Shown here: positions 8,769 through 17,604 of the stretch, in pieces
How positions within the stretch are numbered: position 1 is the stretch's first letter
How the letters are laid out: each line of letters opens with the position of its first letter
DNA from: DASZUK01 sp963844575
Lineage (GTDB): Bacteria > Actinomycetota > Acidimicrobiia > Acidimicrobiales > RAAP-2
Direction: 5' to 3'
NCBI GenBank assembly: GCA_963844575.1
Contig: CAWJOU010000005.1
Span: 744,001-808,000, forward strand
Length of the DNA stretch: 64,000 bases
Notes under the pieces: model-generated
Databases searched by the model: none
What the model was told of the DNA's origin: nothing
The model's input: only the letters and a program-made list of their open reading frames with translations
Made by a program: the position numbers and the translations under genes

Positions 8769-10088
8769 ATGATCGATATCCGACTGATCCGTGACGACCC
8801 GGACGGGGTCAAGGCCGGCCTCGGCCGGCGCGGGGTCGATCCGGCCGACGTCGACCGGGCCGCGGCGCTCGACGTCGCCCACCGGGGCCGGCTGGCGCAG
8901 CAGGAGACGCTCCGGGCCCGCGTCAAGGCGTTGTCGCGGGAGGTCGGCGCGGCGCGTAAGGCCGGTGACCAGGCCACCGCGGACGAGCGGACGGCCGAGA
9001 GCCGACGGCTCGGCGAGGAAGAGCGAGCCGCGGCCGAGGACGAGGGGCGACTGGCCGGCGAGCTTCGCCAGACCCTGCTCCACCTGCCGAACCTGCCGGC
9101 CGACGACGCACCGGACGGCGTCGGCCCGGACGACAACGTCGTCCTACGCGACTGGTGGCCCGGCCAGGCCGACGGCCAGCCGGCGCCGGTCCCGGCCGAG
9201 CATCAGCGGGTGCCGCACTGGGAGATCGGCGACGCGCTGCGGCTGCTCGACATGGCGCGGGGCGCCCGGCTGGCCGGGTCGATGTTCCCGCTCTACCGCG
9301 GCATCGGCGCCCGGCTCCTGCGGGCGCTGACGTCGTACGCCCTCGACTGCCACGACTCGCCGTCCGATCAGGGGGCGTACGAGGAGATCCGGCCGCCGAC
9401 GCTCGTGCTGACCGAGACGATGACGTCGACCGGCCACCTCCCGAAGTTCGCCGACGAGGCGTACCACGTCGAGCGGGACGACCTCTGGGCGATCCCGACC
9501 GCGGAGGTCCCGCTGACCTCGTTCCACCGGGGCGAGATCCTCGACGAGGCCGAGCTGCCGGTCCGCCTCACCGCGGTCACGCAGTGCTTCCGCCGGGAAG
9601 CCGGCGCGGCCGGGCGTGACACGCGCGGGCTGCTGCGCGTCCACGAGTTCGAGAAGGTCGAGCTGTTCGCCTACGCCACGGCACAGCAGGCCCCCGACGT
9701 CCACGCCGACATCCTCCGCCGGGCCGAGGGCCTCCTGCGGGCGTTCGGCCTCCACTACCGCGTCCTCGACCTCTGCGCCGGGGACCTCGGCGCCTCCGCC
9801 GCCCGGACGTTCGACCTCGAGGTCTACGCGCCCGGCTGCGATCGCTGGCTCGAGGTCTCCTCCGTCAGCTGGTTCCGCGACTACCAGGCCCGACGGGCCA
9901 ACGTCCGCTACCGGCCGGCCGACGGCGGCGGGCCGGTCCTCGTGCACACGCTCAACGGCTCCGCGCTGGCGTGGCCGAGGATCTGGGCGGCGCTCGTCGA
10001 GACCGGCCGCCAGCCGGATGGCTCCGTCGAGCTGCCCGACTGCCTCGGGCCGTGGCTCGGCGGGAACACCCGGATCGCTACCCCCTGA
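8769..10088 (+). CDS. serS: Seryl-tRNA synthetase
   Basis: A 439-residue class II synthetase that charges tRNA-Ser. An N-terminal long coiled-coil arm (about residues 30-105, rich in A/R/E) contacts the tRNA. Motif 2 is FRREAGAAGRDTRGLLRVHEF, and motif 3 lies near the C-terminus (NGSALAWPRIWAALVE). The ATG at 8769 (MIDIRLIRDDP) matches the family start, so an upstream GTG at 8745 is rejected. The stop is the first TGA of a 16-bp tandem array. Confidence 0.96.
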   Translation: MIDIRLIRDDPDGVKAGLGRRGVDPADVDRAAALDVAHRGRLAQQETLRARVKALSREVGAARKAGDQATADERTAESRRLGEEERAAAEDEGRLAGELRQTLLHLPNLPADDAPDGVGPDDNVVLRDWWPGQADGQPAPVPAEHQRVPHWEIGDALRLLDMARGARLAGSMFPLYRGIGARLLRALTSYALDCHDSPSDQGAYEEIRPPTLVLTETMTSTGHLPKFADEAYHVERDDLWAIPTAEVPLTSFHRGEILDEAELPVRLTAVTQCFRREAGAAGRDTRGLLRVHEFEKVELFAYATAQQAPDVHADILRRAEGLLRAFGLHYRVLDLCAGDLGASAARTFDLEVYAPGCDRWLEVSSVSWFRDYQARRANVRYRPADGGGPVLVHTLNGSALAWPRIWAALVETGRQPDGSVELPDCLGPWLGGNTRIATP

Positions 10089-10149
10089 CCGCCCCGGCTC
10101 CTGACCGCGCCGGCTCCTGACCGCCCCGGCTCCTGACCGCGCCGACCCC
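10086..10149 (+). repeat. 16-bp tandem repeat, 4 copies, beginning at the serS stop
   Basis: TGACCGCCCCGGCTCC and TGACCGCGCCGGCTCC alternate over four units (10086-10101, 10102-10117, 10118-10133, 10134-10149, the last ending GACCCC). The first TGA is the serS stop. The array fills most of the gap to the convergent response-regulator gene. Confidence 0.92.
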
Positions 10150-10179
10150 GCCCCGGCCGCCGGCCGGGCGCTCGTCGGG

Positions 10180-10944
10180 TCAGCCGTGGCCGGCGTCGAA
10201 GCGGTAGCCGACGCCCCGCACCGTCGTGATCAGCGTCGGCGCTGACGGGTTGGCCTCGATCCTCGACCGCAGCCGCTTGATGTGGACGTCGAGCGTCTTC
10301 GTGTCGCCGATGTAGTCGGTCCCCCAGACCCGGTCGATGAGGACGTCCCGGGTCAGCACGCGGCCGGCGTTGTCGACGAGCAGGCGGAGGAGCTCGAATT
10401 CCTTGCGCCGCAGGTGGACCTCGTCACCACGGACGAAGACCCGGCGCTGGTCGAGGTCGACGCGGACCTCGCCGGCGACCAGCGAGGTCTCGTCGGCCGT
10501 GCCGTCCGACCAGTCCGATCCGGACCTCGCGCCGGCGTTCGGCGGCGTCCGCCGGATGACCGCTCGCATCCGGGCGACGAGCTCGCGCAGCCGGTACGGC
10601 TTCGTCACGTAGTCGTCCGCGCCGACTTCGAGGGCGACGACCGTGTCGATCTCCGCGCCCTTCGCCGTCACCATGATGATCGGGACGGACGAGTGGGCGC
10701 GGATGGCCCGGCAGACGTCGATGCCGGACATCTTCGGGAGCATGAGGTCGAGCAGGACGAGGTCCGGCGCGCTCTCCTCGAACAGCCGGAGCGCCTCCAG
10801 CCCGTCGCGGGCGACGGACACCTTGAAGCCTTCGTGGCCGAGCCCGACGACGAGCGCGTCGACGAACGACTCCTCGTCCTCGGCCAGCAGCACGGTGAGC
10901 GGCCGGGCGTCGTGGGGGGCGGTGTAGGCCCGTCGGTCGGTCAT
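10180..10944 (-). CDS. regX3: OmpR/PhoB-type response regulator (RegX3-like)
   Basis: A 254-residue regulator. Receiver domain at residues 17-128 with acidic pocket E22-D23-E24 and phospho-acceptor D66 (LVLLDLMLP), and a K in VTKPYRL. The winged-helix DNA-binding domain fills the C-terminus (RRKEFELLRLLVDNAGRVLTRD, VHIKRLRSRIEA, VRGVGYRF). ATG 10944 overlaps the kinase stop (ATGA), so the pair is coupled. RegX3 and its kinase govern phosphate starvation genes in actinobacteria, and the pst operon at 45.6-49.8 kb is a likely target. The symbol is given by similarity and partner type. Confidence 0.85.
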   Translation of the reverse strand: MTDRRAYTAPHDARPLTVLLAEDEESFVDALVVGLGHEGFKVSVARDGLEALRLFEESAPDLVLLDLMLPKMSGIDVCRAIRAHSSVPIIMVTAKGAEIDTVVALEVGADDYVTKPYRLRELVARMRAVIRRTPPNAGARSGSDWSDGTADETSLVAGEVRVDLDQRRVFVRGDEVHLRRKEFELLRLLVDNAGRVLTRDVLIDRVWGTDYIGDTKTLDVHIKRLRSRIEANPSAPTLITTVRGVGYRFDAGHG

Positions 10945-12611
10945 GACATTCGTTCCGGTTGGAGGGGCAGGACGAGCGTGAACGTCGATCCTTCCCCTTC
11001 GCGGGACTCGACGTCCACCCAACCCTGGTGGTTGTTGGCGACGTGGCGGACGATCGAGAGGCCGAGCCCGGTGCCACCGGTGTCGCGGCTCCGTCCGTGG
11101 TCGACCCGGTAGAACCGCTCGAAGATCCGGTCGAGGTCGCGGGCCGGGATGCCGACGCCGTGGTCGGCGACGGCCAACCGGACCGTCTCGCGGGCGACCG
11201 GGCGAGCGGCCGGCTCCGGCCCGCCGAGCGGTGCCGGCTCACCGTCGACCCCGGTGGCGCGGCCGTCGGTGCCGTTGCCGGCGGGGGTGGCCTCGACGGT
11301 CCCGGCGGCCGCGGCCGGCGATACCCACCCGCCGGGTTTGGCCACGAACCCGCCGCTTTCTCCGGTCCGGCCGGCGTCGATGTCGGGCTCGGCCAGCGGA
11401 TCGGCGTCCGCTCCCGGACCACCGAGGCCGCTCGGGCCGGCCGTCTCGGGGGTCGGAGCGAGGGGGAGGCCGAGGCCGAGCGACAGCTGGCCGCTGCCGA
11501 TCGTCGCCGTGGCGGCCGGTGAGACCGTCGCCACGGCGGCGAGCGGCTCCGCGACGTCGAGCCCTTCGGCGACGACGGTGCCGGAGACCGTCACCGCGGT
11601 GCCGTCGTACGAGTACGTGACCGCGTTCTCCAGCAGGGCGTGCATCGCCGAGACGAGCTGGCGCCGGTCGCCGAGGACCGCGACCGGCGGATGCGGTTCG
11701 GAGAGCGTGATCGTGATGCCGCGCTGGTCGGCCGCCGCCCGGACCCGTTCGATCGCGTCGGCCATGACGAGGTTGACGAGCACCGGCTCGCGCGGCGGCG
11801 CCTCCTCGGACTCGATCCGGCTCAGGTCGAGCAGGTCGTCGATGATCCGGCTGACCCGGAAGGCCTCGGTGTGGATGCGACTGGCCAGCCGGTGGGAGAC
11901 CTCGACGTCCGGCTCGCTGACGAGCGTCTCGGCCAGCAGGCCGAGCGCGCCCATCGGCGTCTTGAGCTCGTGACTGACGTTCGCGACGAAATCGCGGCGG
12001 ATCTCCTCGAGCCGGCGTCGCTCGGACACGTCCTCGATCATGGCGATGACGCCGAGCGGTCGCCGGCCGTCGTCGATCTGGTGCGCCCGGACCGTCAGCG
12101 TTCGCCGCGGTGGGCCGTAGAGGTCGACCGTCCGCTCGGCCGTGCCGCCTCGCCAGGCGTCCTCCAGCAGCTCCGTGACCGCCTGGGCGGCCAGTGCGTC
12201 GCCGTGCCGGCTCGTCATCAGCGTGTTCGCCCGGCCGTTGCGGTAGACGACGGTCCCGTTCTCGTCGCAGATGACGACGCCCTGCGGCAGCGTATCGAGC
12301 GACCGCCGGAGCCGGATGGCGTCCGCACTGGACTCCGCCACCGCTTCGGTCGCCGCGCCGGTCACCTGCTCGAGGTACGACAGCGCGGTCTCGATGTTGT
12401 GGTCGTCCGCCGGCGGGTCGATGCCCAGGCGGGTCCCGAGCGCGGTCAGTCGCTGCGAGAGCGCCCGCCGGCCGGCTCGTCGGCCGAGCAGCGCGGCGAC
12501 GACGATCGCGACGACGAGGACGGCCGCGCCGATGCCGTAGACCGCCGCCGTCGACAGCCCGCTCCCGCCGATCTGTGCCCCCGCCCACAGCGGTCCGACG
12601 ACGAGGCCCAT
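10941..12611 (-). CDS. senX3: Sensor histidine kinase (SenX3-like) with long insert in the ATPase domain
   Basis: A 556-residue kinase; start ATG 12611 after GGAGAGGT. One membrane helix (residues 22-42), a PAS domain (about 100-195), dimerisation helix with H214 (FVANVSHELKTPM), N-box around N329 (LLENAV), G1 box D483-HGVG and G2 box GGTGLGLSIV (512-521). SenX3 kinases are about 400 residues. Here about 130 residues rich in A, G, P, T and D (about 345-475) separate the N-box strand from G1, splitting the ATP-binding domain. No membrane helix or known motif appears in the insert. It is the first gene of the kinase-regulator pair. Confidence 0.88.
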   Translation of the reverse strand: MGLVVGPLWAGAQIGGSGLSTAAVYGIGAAVLVVAIVVAALLGRRAGRRALSQRLTALGTRLGIDPPADDHNIETALSYLEQVTGAATEAVAESSADAIRLRRSLDTLPQGVVICDENGTVVYRNGRANTLMTSRHGDALAAQAVTELLEDAWRGGTAERTVDLYGPPRRTLTVRAHQIDDGRRPLGVIAMIEDVSERRRLEEIRRDFVANVSHELKTPMGALGLLAETLVSEPDVEVSHRLASRIHTEAFRVSRIIDDLLDLSRIESEEAPPREPVLVNLVMADAIERVRAAADQRGITITLSEPHPPVAVLGDRRQLVSAMHALLENAVTYSYDGTAVTVSGTVVAEGLDVAEPLAAVATVSPAATATIGSGQLSLGLGLPLAPTPETAGPSGLGGPGADADPLAEPDIDAGRTGESGGFVAKPGGWVSPAAAAGTVEATPAGNGTDGRATGVDGEPAPLGGPEPAARPVARETVRLAVADHGVGIPARDLDRIFERFYRVDHGRSRDTGGTGLGLSIVRHVANNHQGWVDVESREGEGSTFTLVLPLQPERMS

Positions 12612-12706
12612 ACCTCTCCAGCATGACAGGGCTGCGGGCCGGCCATCGACCAGGACGGGTCGGCGTGTCGAAGGGAAAGAAAAGATATGAAAAGACCTGA
12701 AACATC

Positions 12707-12735
12707 TTGACTGACGTTCACGCGGTCCATACCGT
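12707..12735 (+). promoter_or_regulatory. Probable housekeeping promoter of the secretion-like operon
   Basis: TTGACT (12707-12712), a 17-bp spacer and TACCGT (12730-12735, matching TAnnnT) lie about 65 bp before the first gene of the operon. This is the best promoter match near the gene cluster and would give a 5' leader of roughly 55-60 nt. It lies in the divergent gap with the kinase gene. Confidence 0.55.
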
Positions 12736-12799
12736 TCTGGTCCCGGCTCCTCCAATGCCCAGAGGGTCGGCCGGGCGAGCGGGAGGGAGCGAGTCACCG

Positions 12800-13114
12800 A
12801 TGTCGCAGATGTTCCATGCCGTCCTCGTCGGCACAAGCGGGACAGTCAGCCTCAATGCCAACCCCGGCCAGCTGCCGGGCGGGGCGACGCTCCAGCAGCT
12901 GACGAACGGGATCGGTGGTTGGGCGCTGATCCTCGCCCTGATGGCGCTGGTCGTCGGCGCGGCGGTATGGGCGCTCGGCGCGCACACGCAGAACTACCAG
13001 CAGTCGTTCGTCGGCCGCCGGGCCGTGCTCGTCTCCGGTCTCGCGGCATTGCTGGTCGGCGCGGCGCCGGTCCTGATCAACTTCTTCTTCCATGCCGGCC
13101 TGAACGTCCACTGA
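12800..13114 (+). CDS. Small two-helix membrane protein, pilin/VirB2-like
   Basis: A 104-residue protein with a short N-terminal segment, then two hydrophobic helices (about residues 37-58 and 75-97) separated by a polar loop (AHTQNYQQSFVGRR). This size and layout fit the small membrane subunit that opens actinobacterial type IV secretion-like operons (VirB2/TrbC-type). ATG 12800 is chosen over an in-frame start at 12707, which would overlap the promoter. The next gene follows after 5 nt. The assignment depends mainly on gene order. Confidence 0.6.
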   Translation: MSQMFHAVLVGTSGTVSLNANPGQLPGGATLQQLTNGIGGWALILALMALVVGAAVWALGAHTQNYQQSFVGRRAVLVSGLAALLVGAAPVLINFFFHAGLNVH

Positions 13115-13119
13115 CGGCG

Positions 13120-14634
13120 ATGCCGAGTTGCCCGGGTCTGCTCGATCCCGTCTGCCAAGCCGTCGGTGGCGCCAGCTCGACCGTCCTCGGCGCCGGCGCG
13201 GACGGCGTCCTCGGCGCGCTCTCGAACTGGGTCGTCGGTGGGGCCGGCTGGCTGCTCGACCAGGTCGGCGGCGTCCTCTCAACGACGACGTCGATCGACG
13301 TCGGCTCGAGCTGGTTCACGACCGACTACCGGGCGATGACGGGGATCGCCGTGGCGGTCGTCCTGCCGGTGCTGCTGCTGTCGATCGCCCAGTCGGTCTA
13401 CCGGCAGAGCGCCGCCGTCCTCGTCCGGTCGGCCCTCGTGCAGTTGCCGCTGGCCCTGGTCCTCACCGCGGTGGCCGTCCAGCTCGTCGAGCTGTCACTG
13501 GCCGTCACCGACAATCTCTGTACCGCCATCTCCGCCGGCGCGGGGGCCAACATCGCCCAGGCACTCTCCGGGCTGGCCACCGAGCTGACGTCGCAGGCGG
13601 CCAGCGGGACACCGGGGATCCCATCGTTCGTGCTCTTCGTCGGCGCGCTGTTGCTGGCGTTCGGCGCGTTCGCGCTCTGGCTCGAGCTCCTCGTGCGGGC
13701 CGCCGCGGTGTACGTGGCGGTGCTGTTCCTGCCGATCGGGTTGGCCAGCCTGGCGTGGCCAGCCATCTCGCACTGGGCGCGTCGGCTCGTCGACACGCTG
13801 GCCGCGTTGATCCTCTCGAAGTTCGTCGTCGTCGCCATCCTGAGCCTGGCCGTCGCGGCCGTTGGCTCGGGGACGCAGAACGGGTTCTCCGCCGTCCTCG
13901 GTGGCGGCGCGCTGCTCCTGCTGGCCGTCTTCAGCCCGTTCGTGCTGCTGCGGTTGATCCCGGTGATCGAAGGTGGCGCGACCGCCCAGCTCGACGGGGC
14001 CCGCCACCGGCTGAGCTCGTCGCTCGGCCCGCTGCCGCGCAACGCGGCGTCGCACGCGTTGCGGCTCGCCCGCGGCGCGGCGTTCACGCCGGGCGTCCCC
14101 GGAACGGGGGAGGCTTCGACGTTCGACGCGCCGGGGAGCGATCCGGCGACCGGGCCCGTTTCCGGCGGTCAGGTGTCCGGCGGTGGGGCGTCCGACGACG
14201 CGTCCGATGCCGGGCCAGGACCGGCTGCGACGGCTCCCGACGACGGGCCGTCCGGCGTCCCGATGTGGGAGGGCGTTCCGGCGTCCGGCGGCGACGGCTT
14301 GGCCGGGGGCGATCCGGACGGGACCGGGGACCGGGGCACGGCGAGGGGCCGCGGCCGCGGCCCGTTGCCGCTGTGGGGCGGTTCGCCGTCGACGACGGAC
14401 GAGCGACCGGACGGATCGAGCGCCGAGCCGTGGGCGGTCGACCGGATGGGCCGGGTGCGGGTGCCGTTCTCGCTGGCCCACGACGACCTCGGGCCGGTGA
14501 TCCGCTGGGCGTTCCCGGCCGGCGACCAGTCGGGCGGTGCCGATGGTGCGCCGGGTTCGTCGCCGGCCGCGGCCGGCACCGGGGCCAGTGGCGGAGCCGG
14601 AGCCGGTGGGGAGGAGGATGTCCGTGGCTCGTGA
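13120..14634 (+). CDS. TrbL/VirB6-like polytopic membrane protein
   Basis: A 504-residue protein; start ATG 13120 just after the pilin-like gene. Six or more membrane helices lie in residues 60-310, with a conserved channel-like segment LELLVRAAAVYVAVLFLPIGLASLAWP typical of TrbL/VirB6 proteins, the inner-membrane channel part of type IV systems. The last ~190 residues are disordered, rich in G, P, D and S, and presumably cytoplasmic. Its 3' end overlaps the next gene by 17 nt. Confidence 0.75.
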   Translation: MPSCPGLLDPVCQAVGGASSTVLGAGADGVLGALSNWVVGGAGWLLDQVGGVLSTTTSIDVGSSWFTTDYRAMTGIAVAVVLPVLLLSIAQSVYRQSAAVLVRSALVQLPLALVLTAVAVQLVELSLAVTDNLCTAISAGAGANIAQALSGLATELTSQAASGTPGIPSFVLFVGALLLAFGAFALWLELLVRAAAVYVAVLFLPIGLASLAWPAISHWARRLVDTLAALILSKFVVVAILSLAVAAVGSGTQNGFSAVLGGGALLLLAVFSPFVLLRLIPVIEGGATAQLDGARHRLSSSLGPLPRNAASHALRLARGAAFTPGVPGTGEASTFDAPGSDPATGPVSGGQVSGGGASDDASDAGPGPAATAPDDGPSGVPMWEGVPASGGDGLAGGDPDGTGDRGTARGRGRGPLPLWGGSPSTTDERPDGSSAEPWAVDRMGRVRVPFSLAHDDLGPVIRWAFPAGDQSGGADGAPGSSPAAAGTGASGGAGAGGEEDVRGS

Positions 14635-16171
14635 TCCCGCTCGGTACCGGTTCGGGCCGCTCGAGCGCCGGGGCCTCGTCGCCGGTTGGCGCGCTGGTCA
14701 GATCGCGTCGGTGGCGGCTGGCCTGGTGGTCGCCATCCTCGTGCTGCGGGCCCGGGTCGGACCGGCGAACATCGCGGTCGCCGTGCTGGCGGTGGGCGGT
14801 GCGCTGGCCCTGAGCTGCTGGCCGGTGTCCGGCCGGTCGGGCGATGAATGGCTGCCGACGGTGGCGCGGTGGGCGATGGCGTCGGTGACCGGCCAGCGCC
14901 GCCGCCGTTCTTCGGCACCCGGCGAGGGCCAGACGTTCGCCCCGTGTGGGAGCGGCCGGCCCGGCCGGCCCGGCGGGGACGGCGGGGACGGCGGAGTCGC
15001 CGGTCGCCGGCCGGGGGTCGTCGTTCCCGAGCCGTTCACCAGCCTGGAGATCGTCGCGGTCCGGCCGGTGACCGGTGGTGATCGGTTCGGGGTGGTCCGC
15101 GACACGCGGCGCCGCACCTCGACGGCCGTTCTCGAGCTTCGAGGGCACAACTTCGCCCTACTCGGTGACGGCGAGAAGGAGCGCCGCGTCGGCGGGTGGG
15201 CCGCGGTCCTCTCGTCACTGGCCCGGGAGCGGCCGGTCGTGCACCGCCTGCAGTGGGTGGCGACGACGCTGCCGGACGACGGCCAGGCGGTGCGGTCGTA
15301 CCTCGACGAGCGAGCGACCGTCGGCGCCGATACTTCGGTCCGGCAGTCGTATGCCGCGTTGCTGGCCGGTGCGGCGACGTGCCGGCACGAGGTTCACCTG
15401 GCCGTGCAGGTGCGGACCGGTCGGTCGCCGGGCCGATCGTCGGGCGGCGAGACCCATACCGTGCTTGGTCGCGAGATCGCCGCCCTTCGTCGGGCGTTGG
15501 CCGACGCCGACGTGTCGGTCGACCGGGTACTCGGCGCGGACGAGCTCGCGGACCTCTTTCGCCGGACCGGCCGACCGGGGCCCGTCGGCGTCGTCCCCGG
15601 CCCGGCGGCCGTCGCGGACAGGCTGGTCGACCACTCGTCGTACCGGGCGGCCGACCCGTCGTGGCCGTGGCCGATGACGACCGACGCCGAGTGGGGCCGG
15701 CTGCGAACGGACGGCACGTGGCACGCGACGTACTGGATCGCCGAATGGCCGCGCATCGAGGTCGGGCCGGACTTCCTCGGGCCGCTCCTCCTCGGCCCGA
15801 TCCGCCGGACGGTCTCGGTGGTCATGGAGCCGTTGAGCCCGATCCGGGCCATGCGCCAGGCGGAGCAGGCCCGGACGGCCGACCTCGCCGATGCCGAGCT
15901 CCGGCGACGTGGCGGATTCCTGGCCACCGCCCGGCGGGCCCGCGAGAGCGAGCTGGCCGTCCGCCGGGAAGCCGAGCTCGCCGAGGGCCACGCCGCGGTC
16001 CGGTTCTCCGGCTTCGTCACGGTGACCGCGCCGACGGCCGAGCAGCTGGCCGAGGCGTGTGACGCGACGGAGCAGGCGGCCGGCCAGTGCCGGCTCGAGC
16101 TGCGGCGGCTCTACGGCGACCAGGAACAGGCGTTCACGTACACGCTGCCGCTCGGCCGGGGACTGCGGTGA
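14618..16171 (+). CDS. SCO6880-type secretion protein (PrgI/VirB3 + VirB4 N-region like)
   Basis: A 517-residue protein; ATG 14618 follows GAGGAGG and overlaps the upstream gene. Two close membrane helices (about residues 22-60) resemble the PrgI/VirB3 module. The rest is soluble and resembles the non-ATPase N-terminal part of VirB4, as in SCO6880 proteins of actinobacterial type IV systems. No Walker motif is present. The ATPase function lies in the next gene, so what is one protein elsewhere appears as two here. A glycine-rich linker sits near residues 100-130. The stop overlaps the next GTG (GTGA). Confidence 0.75.
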   Translation: MSVARDPARYRFGPLERRGLVAGWRAGQIASVAAGLVVAILVLRARVGPANIAVAVLAVGGALALSCWPVSGRSGDEWLPTVARWAMASVTGQRRRRSSAPGEGQTFAPCGSGRPGRPGGDGGDGGVAGRRPGVVVPEPFTSLEIVAVRPVTGGDRFGVVRDTRRRTSTAVLELRGHNFALLGDGEKERRVGGWAAVLSSLARERPVVHRLQWVATTLPDDGQAVRSYLDERATVGADTSVRQSYAALLAGAATCRHEVHLAVQVRTGRSPGRSSGGETHTVLGREIAALRRALADADVSVDRVLGADELADLFRRTGRPGPVGVVPGPAAVADRLVDHSSYRAADPSWPWPMTTDAEWGRLRTDGTWHATYWIAEWPRIEVGPDFLGPLLLGPIRRTVSVVMEPLSPIRAMRQAEQARTADLADAELRRRGGFLATARRARESELAVRREAELAEGHAAVRFSGFVTVTAPTAEQLAEACDATEQAAGQCRLELRRLYGDQEQAFTYTLPLGRGLR

Positions 16172-17589
16172 CACCGATCGGGGCCGGTGGCCGGTTGCCG
16201 GCGCACCAGGTGACGACCCGCAACCTCGGTGCCGCCTACCCGATGGTTGCCGAGCCGGGGCTCGGGCACCGCGGGGTGCTCATCGGCAACGACCTGCTCG
16301 GTGGCTCGTTCGTCTTCGACCCGTTCGAGCTCTACGCCCAGGGCATCGTGAGCAACCCGAACATGATCGTCTTCGGGCAGATCGGCCGGGGCAAGAGCTC
16401 GTTCGTCAAGACGTACCTCTGGCGTCAGGCCGTCTTCGGGCGGCGGGCGTGGGTCGTCGACCCGAAGGGGGAGTACGGCGCCCTGGCCGAGGCCTGGGGC
16501 GTGCGACCGATCGCCCTCCGGCCGGGCGGGAGCGTCCGGTTGAACCCGCTCGAACGCGGTCCCGAGGTCGACGGGCGGCGCCAGCCCGGACCGGCGACGG
16601 AGGGAAGCGGCTATCCGCCGGGATGGCCGTCAGACAGGCGACCAGGAGAACCGCCGTCCGCGGACTATCGCCAGCTCGACCTGCTGGCGTCGCTGGCCAC
16701 TGCGTGCCTGGGCCGCGCGCTCCAGCCGCGCGAGCGGACGGCCATCGACCTCGCGCTGGCGACGGTCGGGGGCCGACGGGCCGAACCGACGCTGCCGGCG
16801 GTCGTCGACGCGCTCCTCGACCCGACGAGCGATGTCGCGGCGACCGTGCGGACCGACCGGGCGACGTTGCTCGAGGACGGGCGGGACGCCGCGCTGGAGT
16901 TGCGCCGGCTCGTCCACGGCGACCTCCGGGGGATGTTCGACGGTCCGACGACGTCCGGGCTCGACCTCGACGGCCCGCTCGTCGTGCTCGACCTGTCGGC
17001 GCTCTACAACTCCGCGGCGCTCGGCATCCTGATGGCCTGTGCGACCGCGTGGCTCCAGGCCGCCCTGGCCCGGCAGGCGGGCGAGGCGGGCCGGAACGGG
17101 CATGACGGGGCGGACGGAGCCGACGGGAGAGGTGGAGTCGATGGAAGCGCCGGGGCTGGTGGAGGGAGCGGCTCCCGGGTGCTCGTCGTGGTCGACGAAG
17201 CATGGGCGGTGCTGGCTGATCTTGGCATCGCCCGATGGCTCCAGGCATCGTGGAAGCTGTCGCGGGCCTACGGCGTCGGCAATGTCGCCGTGCTCCACCG
17301 CCTCTCGGACCTCCGGTCGGTCGGGGCGGCCGGGTCAGAGCAGGTCGGCCTGGCGACCGGCCTGCTTTCCGACTCGGAGACGCGGGTCGTCTACGCGCAG
17401 CCCGCCGGCGAGGTGGCCGCGGCCAGCGAACTGCTGTCGCTCTCGCCGACGGAGGCCGAGCTGCTGCCCCAACTGCGCCGGGGGGTGGCGCTGTGGAAGG
17501 TCGGACAGCGGGCGTTCCTCGTCCAACACCTGTTGAGCCCGATGGAGCGCCGTCTCGTCGACACCGACGCGGCGATGGCCGCTCGCTGA
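16168..17589 (+). CDS. VirB4/TraC-like secretion ATPase
   Basis: A 473-residue ATPase; GTG 16168 is coupled to the upstream stop. Walker A is G70-QIGRGKS77, preceded by the family-typical VSNPNMIVFG. VVDPKGEYGALAEAWG is the conserved segment after Walker A in VirB4/TraC/HerA ATPases. Walker B is VLVVVDEAW, followed by an arginine-finger region (WKLSRAYGVGNVAVLHR). It would energise assembly or transport. A low-complexity insert (G, D, A rich, about residues 310-332) precedes Walker B. Confidence 0.85.
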   Translation: MTPIGAGGRLPAHQVTTRNLGAAYPMVAEPGLGHRGVLIGNDLLGGSFVFDPFELYAQGIVSNPNMIVFGQIGRGKSSFVKTYLWRQAVFGRRAWVVDPKGEYGALAEAWGVRPIALRPGGSVRLNPLERGPEVDGRRQPGPATEGSGYPPGWPSDRRPGEPPSADYRQLDLLASLATACLGRALQPRERTAIDLALATVGGRRAEPTLPAVVDALLDPTSDVAATVRTDRATLLEDGRDAALELRRLVHGDLRGMFDGPTTSGLDLDGPLVVLDLSALYNSAALGILMACATAWLQAALARQAGEAGRNGHDGADGADGRGGVDGSAGAGGGSGSRVLVVVDEAWAVLADLGIARWLQASWKLSRAYGVGNVAVLHRLSDLRSVGAAGSEQVGLATGLLSDSETRVVYAQPAGEVAAASELLSLSPTEAELLPQLRRGVALWKVGQRAFLVQHLLSPMERRLVDTDAAMAAR

Positions 17590-17604
17590 GCTGCGGGCCG
17601 GCCG

